A stretch of DNA of 10,759 nucleotides, taken from contig WHUZ01000341.1 of NCBI GenBank assembly GCA_015179045.1, positions 1-10,759 of the forward strand, written 5' to 3'. A program made the position numbers and the translations under genes. Below are positions 1 through 6,898 of the stretch, piece by piece. The notes below the pieces were generated by a model. That model was not told where the DNA came from, did not search any database, and was given only the letters and a program-made list of their open reading frames with translations. How positions within the stretch are numbered: the stretch's first letter is position 1; each line of letters opens with the position of its first letter. Source of the DNA: Kalaharituber pfeilii. Lineage: Eukaryota; Ascomycota; Pezizomycetes; Pezizales; Pezizaceae.

Positions 1-143
1 TGAATGTAATAGAGGCATGTATTAGGAAGGTCTGTAGTAGCTAGAAAGGTATAAATATAATGGAGGCATGCATTGCAAAGGTCTGCGATAGCTAAAAAGG
101 TGTGAACATTATAGAAACATGCATTAGAAAGGTCTGTAATATA
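1..143. repeat. 51-bp tandem repeat, about 2.8 units
   Basis: Units start at 1, 52 and 103. Each carries a GGCATG or AACATG core, then a CATT/TATT block, an AAGGTCTG block and a TAGCTA..AAGGT tail. The third unit fades after about 143. The units differ mainly by transitions. The array may begin left of the window. It probably lies inside element A or its flank; no coding role is seen. Confidence 0.75.
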
Positions 144-545
144 TATGCATATATTAGTAGGCCATGTGCAACTTCAATACATACTTTTGTAGGCAATCAC
201 CATTTACTAGTGGACATTGCCTAGTAGTGATCAGTCATATCTTTAGTATATATCTTTGATAGTGCTTCCAGAACTGACTCCATAAGTCTTACCTTAGCCA
301 TAACATATAGTTCAATATTAGAGTATATATCAGACTCCTCTTTCGAAACTTCTACTAAGATGGCTTAAAAGACTTATGCCAATACCTACTAATAGAAAGC
401 CTTGAGGAAATAGTTATAAACTTTATTAGAGAACTACTAAGTGCTTTAATACTATTTCAGCTATTACAAACCAGTTCACTGAAATGTAGTGCTACACTAT
501 ATACTGGTAAAAAATACTTAGATAACTCGAGACATTGCCAATGCC

Positions 546-731
546 TTCAATAATGCCCTCAGACAATTTGGTCTACTCTGTCATATCACTTCTAAATATA
601 GACCACAATTCACCTCAGCCCTTTGAACAAATATTACAGAACTCCAACTCTGTACTACTTACTACCTCCAGACTGACAGAGTCTCTAATACACAATGTCT
701 AGTATTGCAGAGAGTATATAATATAGACTCC
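546..731 (+). pseudogene. Ty3/gypsy-type integrase core relic
   Basis: One frame (codons in phase with position 552) reads AFNNALRQFGL, then HITSKYRPQFTSAL, and further on YYLQTDRVSNTQ. These resemble the integrase core blocks around the second catalytic Asp (family form SDRGPQF) and the QTDG block before the catalytic Glu. The Asp of SDRG is replaced by Lys (AAA), and a TGA stop follows TSAL where the family has Trp. A further TAA lies downstream. The family enzyme joins element cDNA to host DNA; this copy cannot be active. It is distinct from the copy 1 integrase at 4105-4901, so it belongs to element A. The reading is short and degraded, so the family call is moderate. Confidence 0.6.
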
Positions 732-1203
732 TAAATAATATCTCAACATCTTCTATAACTGACTTATAGCAAAGATGATAAAACTTGAAAAATAGTTGAG
801 AATCTATATGAATTATTGGAATCTATTAGAGAGTTCTATACCAGTGAGCAATATTCAAGCAAGCCTTCAGAACCTTACAGTCTAATAAAGCATTGATAGC
901 TTATAGAATAGAGTATATTGTACAAATAGGAATTCTATGCAGCTATACTACTTAGATAATTCATTAATATAAGTACCTTTTTCTTATGAAGACTTTTTCC
1001 TACTGGGTTTTGTCTTCAAGAAGGTTTTTAATAACTTATTAATAATAAGTAAAAGATACACTAGTCTTACTATTAGCTACAGGCAACTGCAGTTCAGCTT
1101 GTATATTACTTCGCATATAAGATATGCCAATAGCCAAAGTATGAGACTCATAATCCTAATTAGTTTGGTTTTCTGTTGTTGATTATTACTTGAGATGAGT
1201 ACT
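732..1203. other. Non-coding 3' tail of element A, nothing recognisable
   Basis: The stretch is AT-rich and stop-filled in all frames. No protein motif, RNA gene or repeat was recognised. It occupies the interval between the integrase relic and the polypurine tract, where a degraded integrase C-terminus and 3' untranslated sequence would be expected. Confidence 0.5.
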
Positions 1204-1209
1204 TTAAAT

Positions 1210-1219
1210 AAGAGGGTAA
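1210..1219 (+). promoter_or_regulatory. Polypurine tract of element A
   Basis: AAGAGGG followed by TAA abuts the LTR start at 1220. In LTR retrotransposons this tract primes plus-strand cDNA synthesis. The layout matches AAGAGGGGGG-TAC in the mini-element and AAGAAGGGGAGTAC in element D. Confidence 0.55.
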
Positions 1220-1875
1220 TATTATAGCTAAGGTGGAAACTTGCTTACTACTATAGTAAAGAGCAAGGGTTCTACTACTAATTAGCTACTATAGTTAAAG
1301 GTGAAGACTTACCTACTAAAGGAAAAATGCTAACTCTACAATCAAATATAAGACCAATACTAATTAACTGAACTAATCACCTATTAAGCTTAGCTGTTGA
1401 TTCTCACATTATTTAGATAGGGCAGTACTATAGAAGGGTATGTTATCCAAAATACAGCTTGATATATACACTTAATTTATAGAAGCTCTATTAATATATA
1501 TATATGTATTAGTATATTCATTATCTTTATCCCGTACTATTTTTACATGTTTTCATTACATATATCTATTACTACTAGTATTAGTATTGATAAGGAATCA
1601 CCGTGAGGCCAGCTAATTATTTTTTTATTAACTTATTATCTATAGCTACGCTAAAGTCTTTATAAGTACTGGCTGGTAATAGTATAGTTAGAAGAATCAA
1701 GACACTAGTGGTATTCTCTAGTTCTCTATAACTCTAAACCTATTATTCTTCCAATACACCCATAAATTGCTCTGCTCCACTGTGTGCTACCTGCTGAGTA
1801 GCTGCCCTTCTGGTCCACTATATATACGCTCTATAACTATTTCTAACTACTGTTTTTCTTATCATAGCTATAACA
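1220..1875 (+). repeat. 3' LTR of element A (656 bp)
   Basis: The left edge reads TATTATAGCT and the right edge AGCTATAACA. They are 10-bp inverted repeats if the first dinucleotide TG has become TA, which is the RIP-type change. A polypurine tract lies immediately left. A TATA-like stretch CTATATATA is at 1818-1826. Right-hand flank (possible target duplication) is TCTAG at 1876-1880; its partner lies outside the window. Only one LTR is visible, so the length rests on end motifs and on where copy 1 homology resumes. Confidence 0.6.
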
Positions 1876-1881
1876 TCTAGT

Positions 1882-2800
1882 GTCTTTCAGTACCTACCGA
1901 AGCCGAGTCCCTTATGCTTATAATATCTAGCAATCTATCAATAATTTGTAAATAATATCTTGATATACTATAAGAATAAGAGTGAGTATAGGAACTACGT
2001 ACAGAAAGTGCTAGCCAAACTCTAGAAAGCTAGACTTTTTATTAAACTATAAAAGTATAAATTCTTTGTTATAGAAACATATTTTGTAGGATTTATTATC
2101 TCCAAATAAGATATTAGAATAGACCTCATAAAGGTTTCAGCTATCACTGAATAGAAAATACTCAACTCTATTAAAGACCTTTAATACTTTCTAAGGTTTA
2201 TAAACTTCTACTAAAGGTTTATTTACTAGTACTTAGCAATTTGCTAAACTTTCTTCAACCTACTGAGAAAAGAAACTGAGTTCAAGTAGAATGAAGAATA
2301 TAGCCAAATATTCAAGAAACTAAAAGAAGCCTTCACCTCTATACCTATATTATAGTACTTTGAACCTAAACTGAAAATAAACCTAGAAACTGATACTTTT
2401 GACCATACTACATTTGGAATTCTATTATAAAAATTCTCTGACAATAGCAAAATAGTACTATACCTAGTTACCTTTATGAGTAAGAAAATATTACTAGCAG
2501 ATAGCAACTATGGAATTGGAGATAAGGAACTATTGGCCATTATACAAGTAGTCAACGAGTAGTATATATACTTACATATATTACTACAACTATTTACTAT
2601 TATTACTGACTATTATAACCTAGAAACATTTAAGTCTAAGACTCTGTTAAACTATCACTAAGCCTGATGAGCAGGAGAGCTCACCTAATACAACTTTAGA
2701 ATTACCTTTTAGCCCAGAAATAAAAATGGGAAGGCTAATACACTCACAAGACAATCTGAAGATCTCTATAAGGAAGGGGATAATTGTGCTAGACTAATAT
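1882..2800 (+). pseudogene. RT (C-terminal) and RNase H relic of copy 1
   Basis: From about 1915 the sequence matches the RT block before the YxDD box, then jumps to ILIYYKNKSE (about 1953), so about 50 bp containing the catalytic YxDD motif are missing. The thumb/connection follows (FVGFIIS near 2090, FFNLLRKETEF near 2250) and RNase H with ETDTFD (about 2390), MSKKILLADSNYGIGDKELL (about 2475) and ITDYYNLE (about 2602). Many in-frame stops replace Trp, Gln or Arg codons, for example TAG at 2287-2289. The family makes cDNA from element RNA and removes the RNA strand. An 87-codon antisense ORF over 2244-2507 is a by-product of the mutation bias. Confidence 0.85.
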
Positions 2801-3227
2801 AAGAAGTCATTCTAGGCAAAAAATTCTCTTCCCTCTCCTTAAACACTATAGTAATTAGTCATGAAGTCGAGATCCAGACCCTGACCCAAACAGACTCCTT
2901 TATTCAAACGATATAGAAGGTACTAGAAAAAGGAGAAAAATAATATTCTAAAGTCCCTCTGAGAGAATGCGACTTTAAGAACAATGTTTTATACATCTAT
3001 AGACTGGTATATATCCCTAATAAGCTTGAACTATGAACCAAGATTATTTATACCTGTTATAACCACCCTATAGCAGAATATCCAAGGCAAGCTATAATAT
3101 ATAAGATTTTGTCTCGAAACTACTACTAGTTTGCTATATATACAACCATAGCTCACTATATCTAGAACTATAATACCTGCTCTCATATCAAACCTGTTCG
3201 CCATATCTCCTATGGACTTCTGAAACC
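2801..3227 (+). pseudogene. Integrase zinc-binding (H2C2) region of copy 1
   Basis: Homologous to 9211-9600 of copy 2. Recognisable pieces are LTQTDSFIQTIQKVLEKGEK (about 2880-2940), YIPNKLEL (about 3010), YNHPIAEYPRQ (about 3058-3090) and NTCSHIKPVRH (about 3172-3204). Two zinc ligands are gone in the RIP direction: the second His is Tyr (TAT 3079-3081, CAC in copy 2) and the first Cys of CxxC is Tyr (TAT 3169-3171, TGT in copy 2). A TAG follows NYY near 3127. The piece ends at the insertion point of the mini-element; the same gene resumes at 4110. Confidence 0.8.
3223..3227. repeat. Target-site duplication, left copy (AAACC)
   Basis: Identical to 4105-4109 on the other side of the mini-element. 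Five bases is the usual duplication length for Ty3/gypsy-type integrases. Confidence 0.88.
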
Positions 3228-3463
3228 TATTACGGGTTCACCGCGACTGTAGTGTGGGCGGCCAGTGGAGCGCGTGAAAGTGAAAAATGCAAGCGCATAC
3301 AAAATGTGCATATGCGACGTAAGCGACATGCGACAGCCAGAAAGGCGCTGCAGTTGCATAATGAGTATTATATGAGCTATGCAGAGGACTAGTAAGTATC
3401 GCTAGTCAAGTGTCTTTTTGACCTGGCAGACGGTAACTTTCTGCGTTTACCACTTCCGTAACA
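3228..3463 (+). repeat. 5' LTR of the mini-element (236 bp)
   Basis: Starts TATTACGG and ends CCGTAACA; with the first TG restored in thought these are 8-bp inverted ends. It differs from the 3' LTR at 22 of 236 positions with no indel. Twenty-one differences are transitions, 15 of them at sites that can be read as decayed CpG. A TATA-like TATTATAT lies at 3366-3373. Confidence 0.93.
3366..3373 (+). promoter_or_regulatory. TATA-like box in 5' LTR of the mini-element
   Basis: TATTATAT begins 31 nt before TATCGCTAGTCAA (3397-3409), placing the likely RNA start at or near that 13-mer. The same sequence and spacing occur in the 3' LTR (4007-4014 and 4038-4050). Confidence 0.5.
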
Positions 3464-3464
3464 G

Positions 3465-3477
3465 TTGACTAGTGATA
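3465..3477 (+). promoter_or_regulatory. Candidate self-primer binding site
   Basis: TTGACTAGTGATA begins one base after the 5' LTR. It is the reverse complement of TATCGCTAGTCAA at 3397-3409 apart from one T opposite G, which pairs as G-U in RNA. Tf1/Tf2 of fission yeast are known to prime reverse transcription by folding the RNA 5' end onto such a site instead of using a tRNA. No TGG-type tRNA primer site is visible at the LTR edge. Function is inferred. Confidence 0.6.
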
Positions 3478-3562
3478 AACCGGTTACTGGTTCGATGCTT
3501 AACTTATCTTGCCAATTCCCTGAGTATTAAGTATTAAAGCTGCAAAAAGTAAGACCTTACCT

Positions 3563-3613
3563 GAGCCAAGAGCCAAAGAGCGAGAGCCATGAGCCAGAGC
3601 CAGAGCCAAGAGC
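3563..3613 (+). repeat. GAGCCA hexamer microsatellite
   Basis: About eight imperfect copies of GAGCCA/GAGCCAA, with interspersed AGAGCGA variants. It lies in the 5' half of the mini-element interior. Confidence 0.75.
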
Positions 3614-3855
3614 AATATGGAAGGCCATGTAAGATGGCAAAATATTGATATTAGGCGACGCTGTGTAATCCTGGCATGCCAAGTGATGGGTGGCGCTTGC
3701 GCAATGCGTCTAAGGCAGCAGCAAGGATAAAGTGATGTATCGGATCCCTGGCTGACATCCTAGTTGGAAGGGTCATGTAACATAGCGCATGGGATAATCC
3801 ACGATGGCCAGGGTGGGGGCAGACTCATATAGCAGCAACCCGGAGAAGTTGCCCT

Positions 3856-3868
3856 AAGAGGGGGGTAC
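3856..3868 (+). promoter_or_regulatory. Polypurine tract of the mini-element
   Basis: AAGAGGGGGG then TAC directly precedes the 3' LTR at 3869. It is the expected plus-strand primer site and shares the AAGA-G-rich-TAC layout with element D. Confidence 0.85.
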
Positions 3869-4104
3869 TGTTACAGGTTCACCGCGACCGTAATGTGGGC
3901 GGCCGGTGGAGCGCGTGAAAGCGAAAAATGCAAGCGTATACGAAATGCGCATATGTGACGTCAGCGACATGCGATAGCCGGAAAGGCGCTACAGTTGCAT
4001 AATGAGTATTATATGAGCTACACAGAGGACTAGCGAGTATCGCTAGTCAAGTGTCTTTTTGACCTGGCAGATGGTAACTTTCTGCATTTACCACCTCCAT
4101 AACA
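3869..4104 (+). repeat. 3' LTR of the mini-element (236 bp)
   Basis: Starts TGTTACAG and ends CCATAACA. Same length as the 5' LTR and 90.7% identical by hand count. It contains an intact 9-bp hairpin GACTAGCGA-GTA-TCGCTAGTC (4028-4048), which two changes have broken in the 5' LTR. Confidence 0.93.
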
Positions 4105-4109
4105 AAACC
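4105..4109. repeat. Target-site duplication, right copy (AAACC)
   Basis: Repeats 3223-3227. After it, copy 1 integrase sequence resumes (CTTAGAAATACC), matching ATTGGAAATACC in copy 2. Confidence 0.88.
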
Positions 4110-4901
4110 CTTAGAAATACCTCAACAAAGGTGGAATTCTCTTTCTATAGACTTTATTATTTGACTACTTGAGTCTAATAGTAAGAATACAATCTTAGTC
4201 ATAGTGGACTGCCTCATAAAAAATAGTGTATTACCTTACTATCTAGTCTAATGCCAACTCCAAGGATATCACTCAGCTCTTTTTTGATTACATGTTCAGA
4301 TTATATAGCTTGCCAGAATCTATTATCTCTGATAGAAGTACTTAGTTTATCTCTAAATTCTCCAGAACCCTCTATAAACTTTTGGAATCTCTCAACTAAC
4401 TTCTACCTCTAGACTGATAGACAAACTAAGTGAGTCAATACGATCCTGAAATAGTACCTATAAGAGTACTACAACTACCAACAGGACAACTAGGCTGATC
4501 TTCTTATCTTGGCCAAATTTACATATAATAATACCCTGTTCTCAACTATAGAAGTAACTCTCTTCTTTACCAATTATAGCTACCATCTGTACTATACCTT
4601 ACTCTCCAAGTCTAACACCAAATTACCCAGCCTTCTGGTTCTTTAGGAGTATGCTGACTACCTACAGGCCCTTAAGGAGTACTTGCAAATTGAAATCAAG
4701 TAGACACAAGCTGTATAGGCTGAAAACTTTGACTAGCATCACCTGCCTATACCTAAGTATAACATCAGTAATAAGGTCTAGTTACTTCAATAAAACTTGC
4801 ATACCATGCAACTCTCTGGAAAGCTTGACTATAAAAGAATGAAAAGATTTAAAATCTAAGAGAAGATTTTCTCCCATGTATTTAGGCTCAAACTTGCCCC
4901 T
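4110..4901 (+). pseudogene. Integrase core and GPY/F relic of copy 1
   Basis: Continues the gene interrupted at 3227. Blocks in order: LSIDFII (about 4139-4160, first catalytic Asp kept), NTILVIVDCLIKNS (about 4187-4228), DYMFRLYSLPESIISDRST (about 4287-4343, second catalytic Asp kept), TDRQT then AAG (4428-4430) where the catalytic Glu is expected, and TYNNTLFSTIEVT plus NYSYHLYY downstream. Near 4834-4890 LDYKRMKRFKI and FRLKLAP resemble the GPY/F domain. Stops occur at Gln, Arg and Trp positions, e.g. TGA 4431-4433. The Glu-to-Lys change is G-to-A. Copy 1 breaks off at 4901 where the LTR of copy 2 begins; its remainder should lie beyond copy 2. Confidence 0.85.
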
Positions 4902-5197
4902 TGTAACAATCCAACCCGGACCCCTCGCCCCAGACCCTCCAGCTCCGGTCCTATACTGGCAACCAATGTACTACTCGCCAGTACTCATACACGTGCAGCT
5001 GACCCTGACACCCTTGCAATTCGCCGCACTCCTTCTAGCACTCCGATATATATCCCTGTACCTGTGAGCACGCTTAAGCGACATGGCCGCCAGCATCCCG
5101 GTCATTGCTTAACAACCCGAACCGAAGAACCTGCCAGAACCTGCTAGAAGAACCCGGATCCCCAGAACCGCCGGAAACCTGCAGAACCACCAGAAAG

Positions 5198-5275
5198 CCA
5201 TAGAACCTGCTGGAAGCTATAGACCCTGCCGGAAGCCATAGACCCTGCTGGAAAGCCATAGAATCTGCTAGAAAC
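5198..5275. repeat. 19-20 bp minisatellite in U3 of copy 2 LTR
   Basis: Four units start at 5198, 5217, 5236 and 5256, of the form CCATAGAMCCTGCTGGAAG with small changes. Looser relatives (GAACCTGCCAGAA, CCTGCTAGAAG) precede them from about 5125. Fungal LTR U3 regions can carry such arrays; a regulatory role here is only possible. Confidence 0.8.
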
Positions 5276-5417
5276 AGGTATCGTCGAGCTTATTCCTGAA
5301 TATTCTTGACGCTTCTTCCTGCTTCCAGTCATTCCTTGGTCACCCATGTACTTCCTGTCGTTTCCTTTGTTTTCCATGAACTTCTAGTCGCTTCTTGGTT
5401 TTCTATGTACTTCGTTT

Positions 5418-5445
5418 ATTTGCTTGTTTGCTTGTTTGCTTGTTG
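5418..5445. repeat. TTTGCTTG microsatellite
   Basis: About three copies of the octamer TTTGCTTG, just upstream of the TATA box in the copy 2 LTR. Confidence 0.7.
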
Positions 5446-5470
5446 CCTGGATTTTCCACTGAGGGTTTTC

Positions 5471-5478
5471 TATAAAGA
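5471..5478 (+). promoter_or_regulatory. TATA box of copy 2 LTR
   Basis: TATAAAGA in context TTCTATAAAGAGGCC is a good TATA box. Transcription would be expected to start near 5500-5510, in a CT-rich segment. Confidence 0.6.
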
Positions 5479-5681
5479 GGCCTCCTCTCTCCTCCCTCTT
5501 GCTTCTCCACGCAATAACTTATTTCCTACCCAAGTTGTGTATCTAGCCTTTTGATATATCTACGTCTCGATATCTCATAGTCCCGACCGCCTCTGCCTCT
5601 GCCTCTACCATGACTTCACCTCGATGCCGCCGCCTACCCCGTACCCAGATCCTGTACCCTGACCCAGACCTGTTCATTACA

Positions 5682-5711
5682 CTTTGTTGCGTCACCTAAT
5701 CGGTCGCAGCT
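5682..5711 (+). promoter_or_regulatory. Leader and primer-binding region of copy 2
   Basis: Thirty bases (starting CTTTGTTGCGTCACC) separate the LTR end from the gag ATG at 5712. There is no clear TGG-type tRNA primer site. TTGTTGCGT (5684-5692) could pair with ACGCAATAA (5509-5517) in the LTR, as nine pairs including one G-U, close to the predicted RNA start. Self-priming is possible but the match is short. Confidence 0.4.
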
Positions 5712-6898
5712 ATGGAAGACTCCGCCAGCACCAGCACTAGCGCCAGTACCAGTACCGACCCGATCAAGTACGGAAAACAGCCTAGAGGACCCTGTGCACT
5801 GCCCTCGCCTCAACACCTCTTACCCCTGCCAGAAAACCTACCATCCAGCTGGCACCCCGAGAGAATTTGGTACCTTTATCTTCGCTGCCATGGCAGCAGA
5901 ATGATCTCGGCTTTACAAGGAACCCAGGCCAACTTTAACATCCCCGATCATGGTACAACTAAAACCGCAGAAGTCCTGTGGATTACTATTACCAGGTTTC
6001 CATTACTGTTTACACCAGAAACTCACAGCCATATCCTCTCAGAAAATTACGCAGAATGGCGCTCAAACCCAGGAACAATTTCGAGCCCTAAGGTCGCCGA
6101 CCCAGCCCATTCGATGGAACCAGGGAAAAATTCAAGGACTTCGTCACTCAACTACACCTTGTCTTTAACGCCGATCCTACCCAGTATGACACAGACACTA
6201 AGAAACTCACATACGCCGCATCCTACCTATCCGGGAATGCCAGACAGTGGTTCCAGCCGCACTTCAATAATACAACGGGGCTTGTCACCTTCGCTGACTA
6301 CGCAGCCTTTATTACCGCCCTCAGAGCCACCTTTGATGACCCAGACGCCCGGACCACTACCGAAAGAAAGCTTAAGGCTCTGAAGCAGAGTAACGAGAAC
6401 TGTTCCACCTACCACACCAAGTTTGCCCCCCTGGCTGCAACACTCGGATACGACGACCAAACTAAGATTGACTTCTTCCGGAATGGGCTTCAGTTTCAAG
6501 TGAAAAACCATCTTATTAGCGTCCTAAACGAGCCTACCAACTTCGATGCCTTCGTCAAACTCTGTATAGGTATCAATAACAAGGACTGCGCCTTGCATGC
6601 CTCCACTTCAGCCCCTAAACCCGCTACCACACACGCCCCACAGACACCCGGAGGAAGCATTCCAATGGACCTCTCTGCCACTCAAGCTCAAGTCCAGGTC
6701 AGCAAGAAATGAGGACCTCTCTCCGACAATGAGAAGAAGAGGCGACAAGAAAACAACTTGTGCATGTACTGCATACAATCTGGCCACTGGGCCACCCACT
6801 GCCCTCTGCGTAAGGGTCAGGCAATCAGGACTACCAACACCGACCTCAGTCCACCCACCAATGCCACCCCTCTGTACACCTCCGACCCAAAAAACTAA
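5712..6898 (+). pseudogene. gag (capsid and nucleocapsid) of copy 2, frameshifted
   Basis: Gag packages the element RNA into virus-like particles. ATG 5712 opens a frame with a Ser/Thr/Ala-rich start (SASTSTSASTST); this frame runs to about 6104. The conserved Retrotrans_gag domain lies in another frame from 6107: PFDGTREKFKDFV, YLSGNARQWFQPH, FFRNGLQFQVKNHL. A single base missing near 6104-6107 would explain the shift; the N-terminal frame is therefore not certain. TGA 6710-6712 interrupts at a likely Arg codon (CGA to TGA). In the same frame beyond it, 6761-6802 encodes the zinc knuckle CMYCIQSGHWATHC, matching CX2CX4HX4C. The frame ends at TAA 6896-6898, straight after an A-run. Confidence 0.85.
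6761..6802 (+). other. CCHC zinc knuckle of gag
   Basis: All four ligands are intact (C, C, H, C with spacing 2-4-4). This module binds the element RNA. It is downstream of the in-frame TGA at 6710, which shows that the stop is a lesion and not the natural end of gag. Confidence 0.9.

Larger units (their letters stand above)
1..1875 (+). mobile_element. Element A: 3' part of a degenerate LTR retrotransposon
   Basis: In order the region shows a tandem repeat, an integrase relic (about 546-731), a non-coding tail, a polypurine tract (1210-1216) and a 3' LTR (1220-1875). The right end falls exactly where homology to the RT of copy 1 begins, so A appears to have inserted into copy 1 in the same orientation. 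The 5' LTR and most coding sequence lie left of the window. The sequence is AT-rich, CpG-poor and full of stops, consistent with RIP-like decay. Between about 144 and 545 no gene or motif could be recognised. Order of parts is well supported; exact boundaries inside A are not. Confidence 0.65.
3464..3868 (+). other. Interior of the mini-element, non-coding
   Basis: Apart from the primer site and polypurine tract, it contains an imperfect GAGCCA hexamer array (3563-3613) and two short perfect palindromes, TGGCATGCCA (3672-3681) and TTGCGCAA (3697-3704). No ORF or gag/pol motif is present. In non-autonomous elements this interval typically carries packaging and dimerisation signals, but none can be assigned here. 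Confidence 0.7.
3228..4104 (+). mobile_element. Complete 877-bp miniature LTR element (TRIM-like), possibly self-priming
   Basis: Two direct LTRs of 236 bp each (3228-3463, 3869-4104) flank a 405-bp interior with no ORF. The element is bracketed by a 5-bp duplication AAACC (3223-3227, 4105-4109). Copy 2 supplies the empty site: its CTGAAACCATTGGAAATACC (about 9586-9605) matches copy 1 once the insert is taken out. LTR ends are TGTTAC...GTAACA, with the first TG now TA in the 5' copy. A polypurine tract precedes the 3' LTR. Size and lack of genes fit a TRIM; it would depend on enzymes of another element. It is CpG-rich, in contrast to its AT-rich host. Confidence 0.92.
1876..4901 (+). mobile_element. 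Copy 1: RIP-decayed Ty3/gypsy element, 3' half of pol, interrupted
   Basis: Alignable to copy 2 (8240-9636) through RT, RNase H and the integrase zinc region, then extending alone through integrase core and GPY/F. Over 110 aligned columns (2461-2570 against 8837-8946) I count 16 differences: 13 have A/T in copy 1 where copy 2 has G/C, 2 the reverse, 1 transversion. Domain order RT, RNase H, integrase is that of Ty3/gypsy. It is interrupted by element A (left edge), the mini-element (3228-4104) and copy 2 (right edge). Gag, protease and the RT N-terminus would lie left of element A. Confidence 0.85.
4902..5681 (+). repeat. 5' LTR of copy 2 (780 bp)
   Basis: Begins TGTAAC at 4902, where copy 1 coding homology stops, and ends ATTACA at 5681, 30 bases before the likely gag start. 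TGTAA/TTACA are inverted ends. A TATA box at 5471 leaves about 170-180 bp for R plus U5. A 19-20 bp minisatellite occupies part of U3. Short ORFs here on both strands have no recognisable motif and are not called. Without the 3' LTR the boundaries rest on end motifs and context. Confidence 0.65.

Noticed and set aside
2244..2507. Antisense ORF of 87 codons with a similar antisense ORF at 8633-8839
   Set aside because: Both lie opposite RNase H in homologous positions, so likeness follows from the sense-strand homology. C-to-T decay makes stops mainly in the sense frame and leaves this antisense frame open.
1..3227. CRISPR array, bacterial operon or phage content
   Set aside because: No spaced identical repeats, no ribosome-binding sites and no prokaryotic genes; all coding traces are of Ty3/gypsy type.
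3480..3500. ACTGGTTCGATGC as a tRNA primer-binding site or tRNA B box
   Set aside because: It is more than 20 bases from the LTR edge, there is no A box or cloverleaf, and the self-complementary site lies directly at the edge.
4651..4842. Short ORFs at 4651-4842 and 4876-5067
   Set aside because: The first is a shadow frame of the integrase relic; the second spans the copy 1/copy 2 LTR junction. Neither shows a motif.
5144..5377. Minus-strand ORFs rich in Gly/Ser/Phe (also 5074-5259)
   Set aside because: They are translations of the 19-20 bp minisatellite inside the LTR and have no domain or flanking gene logic.
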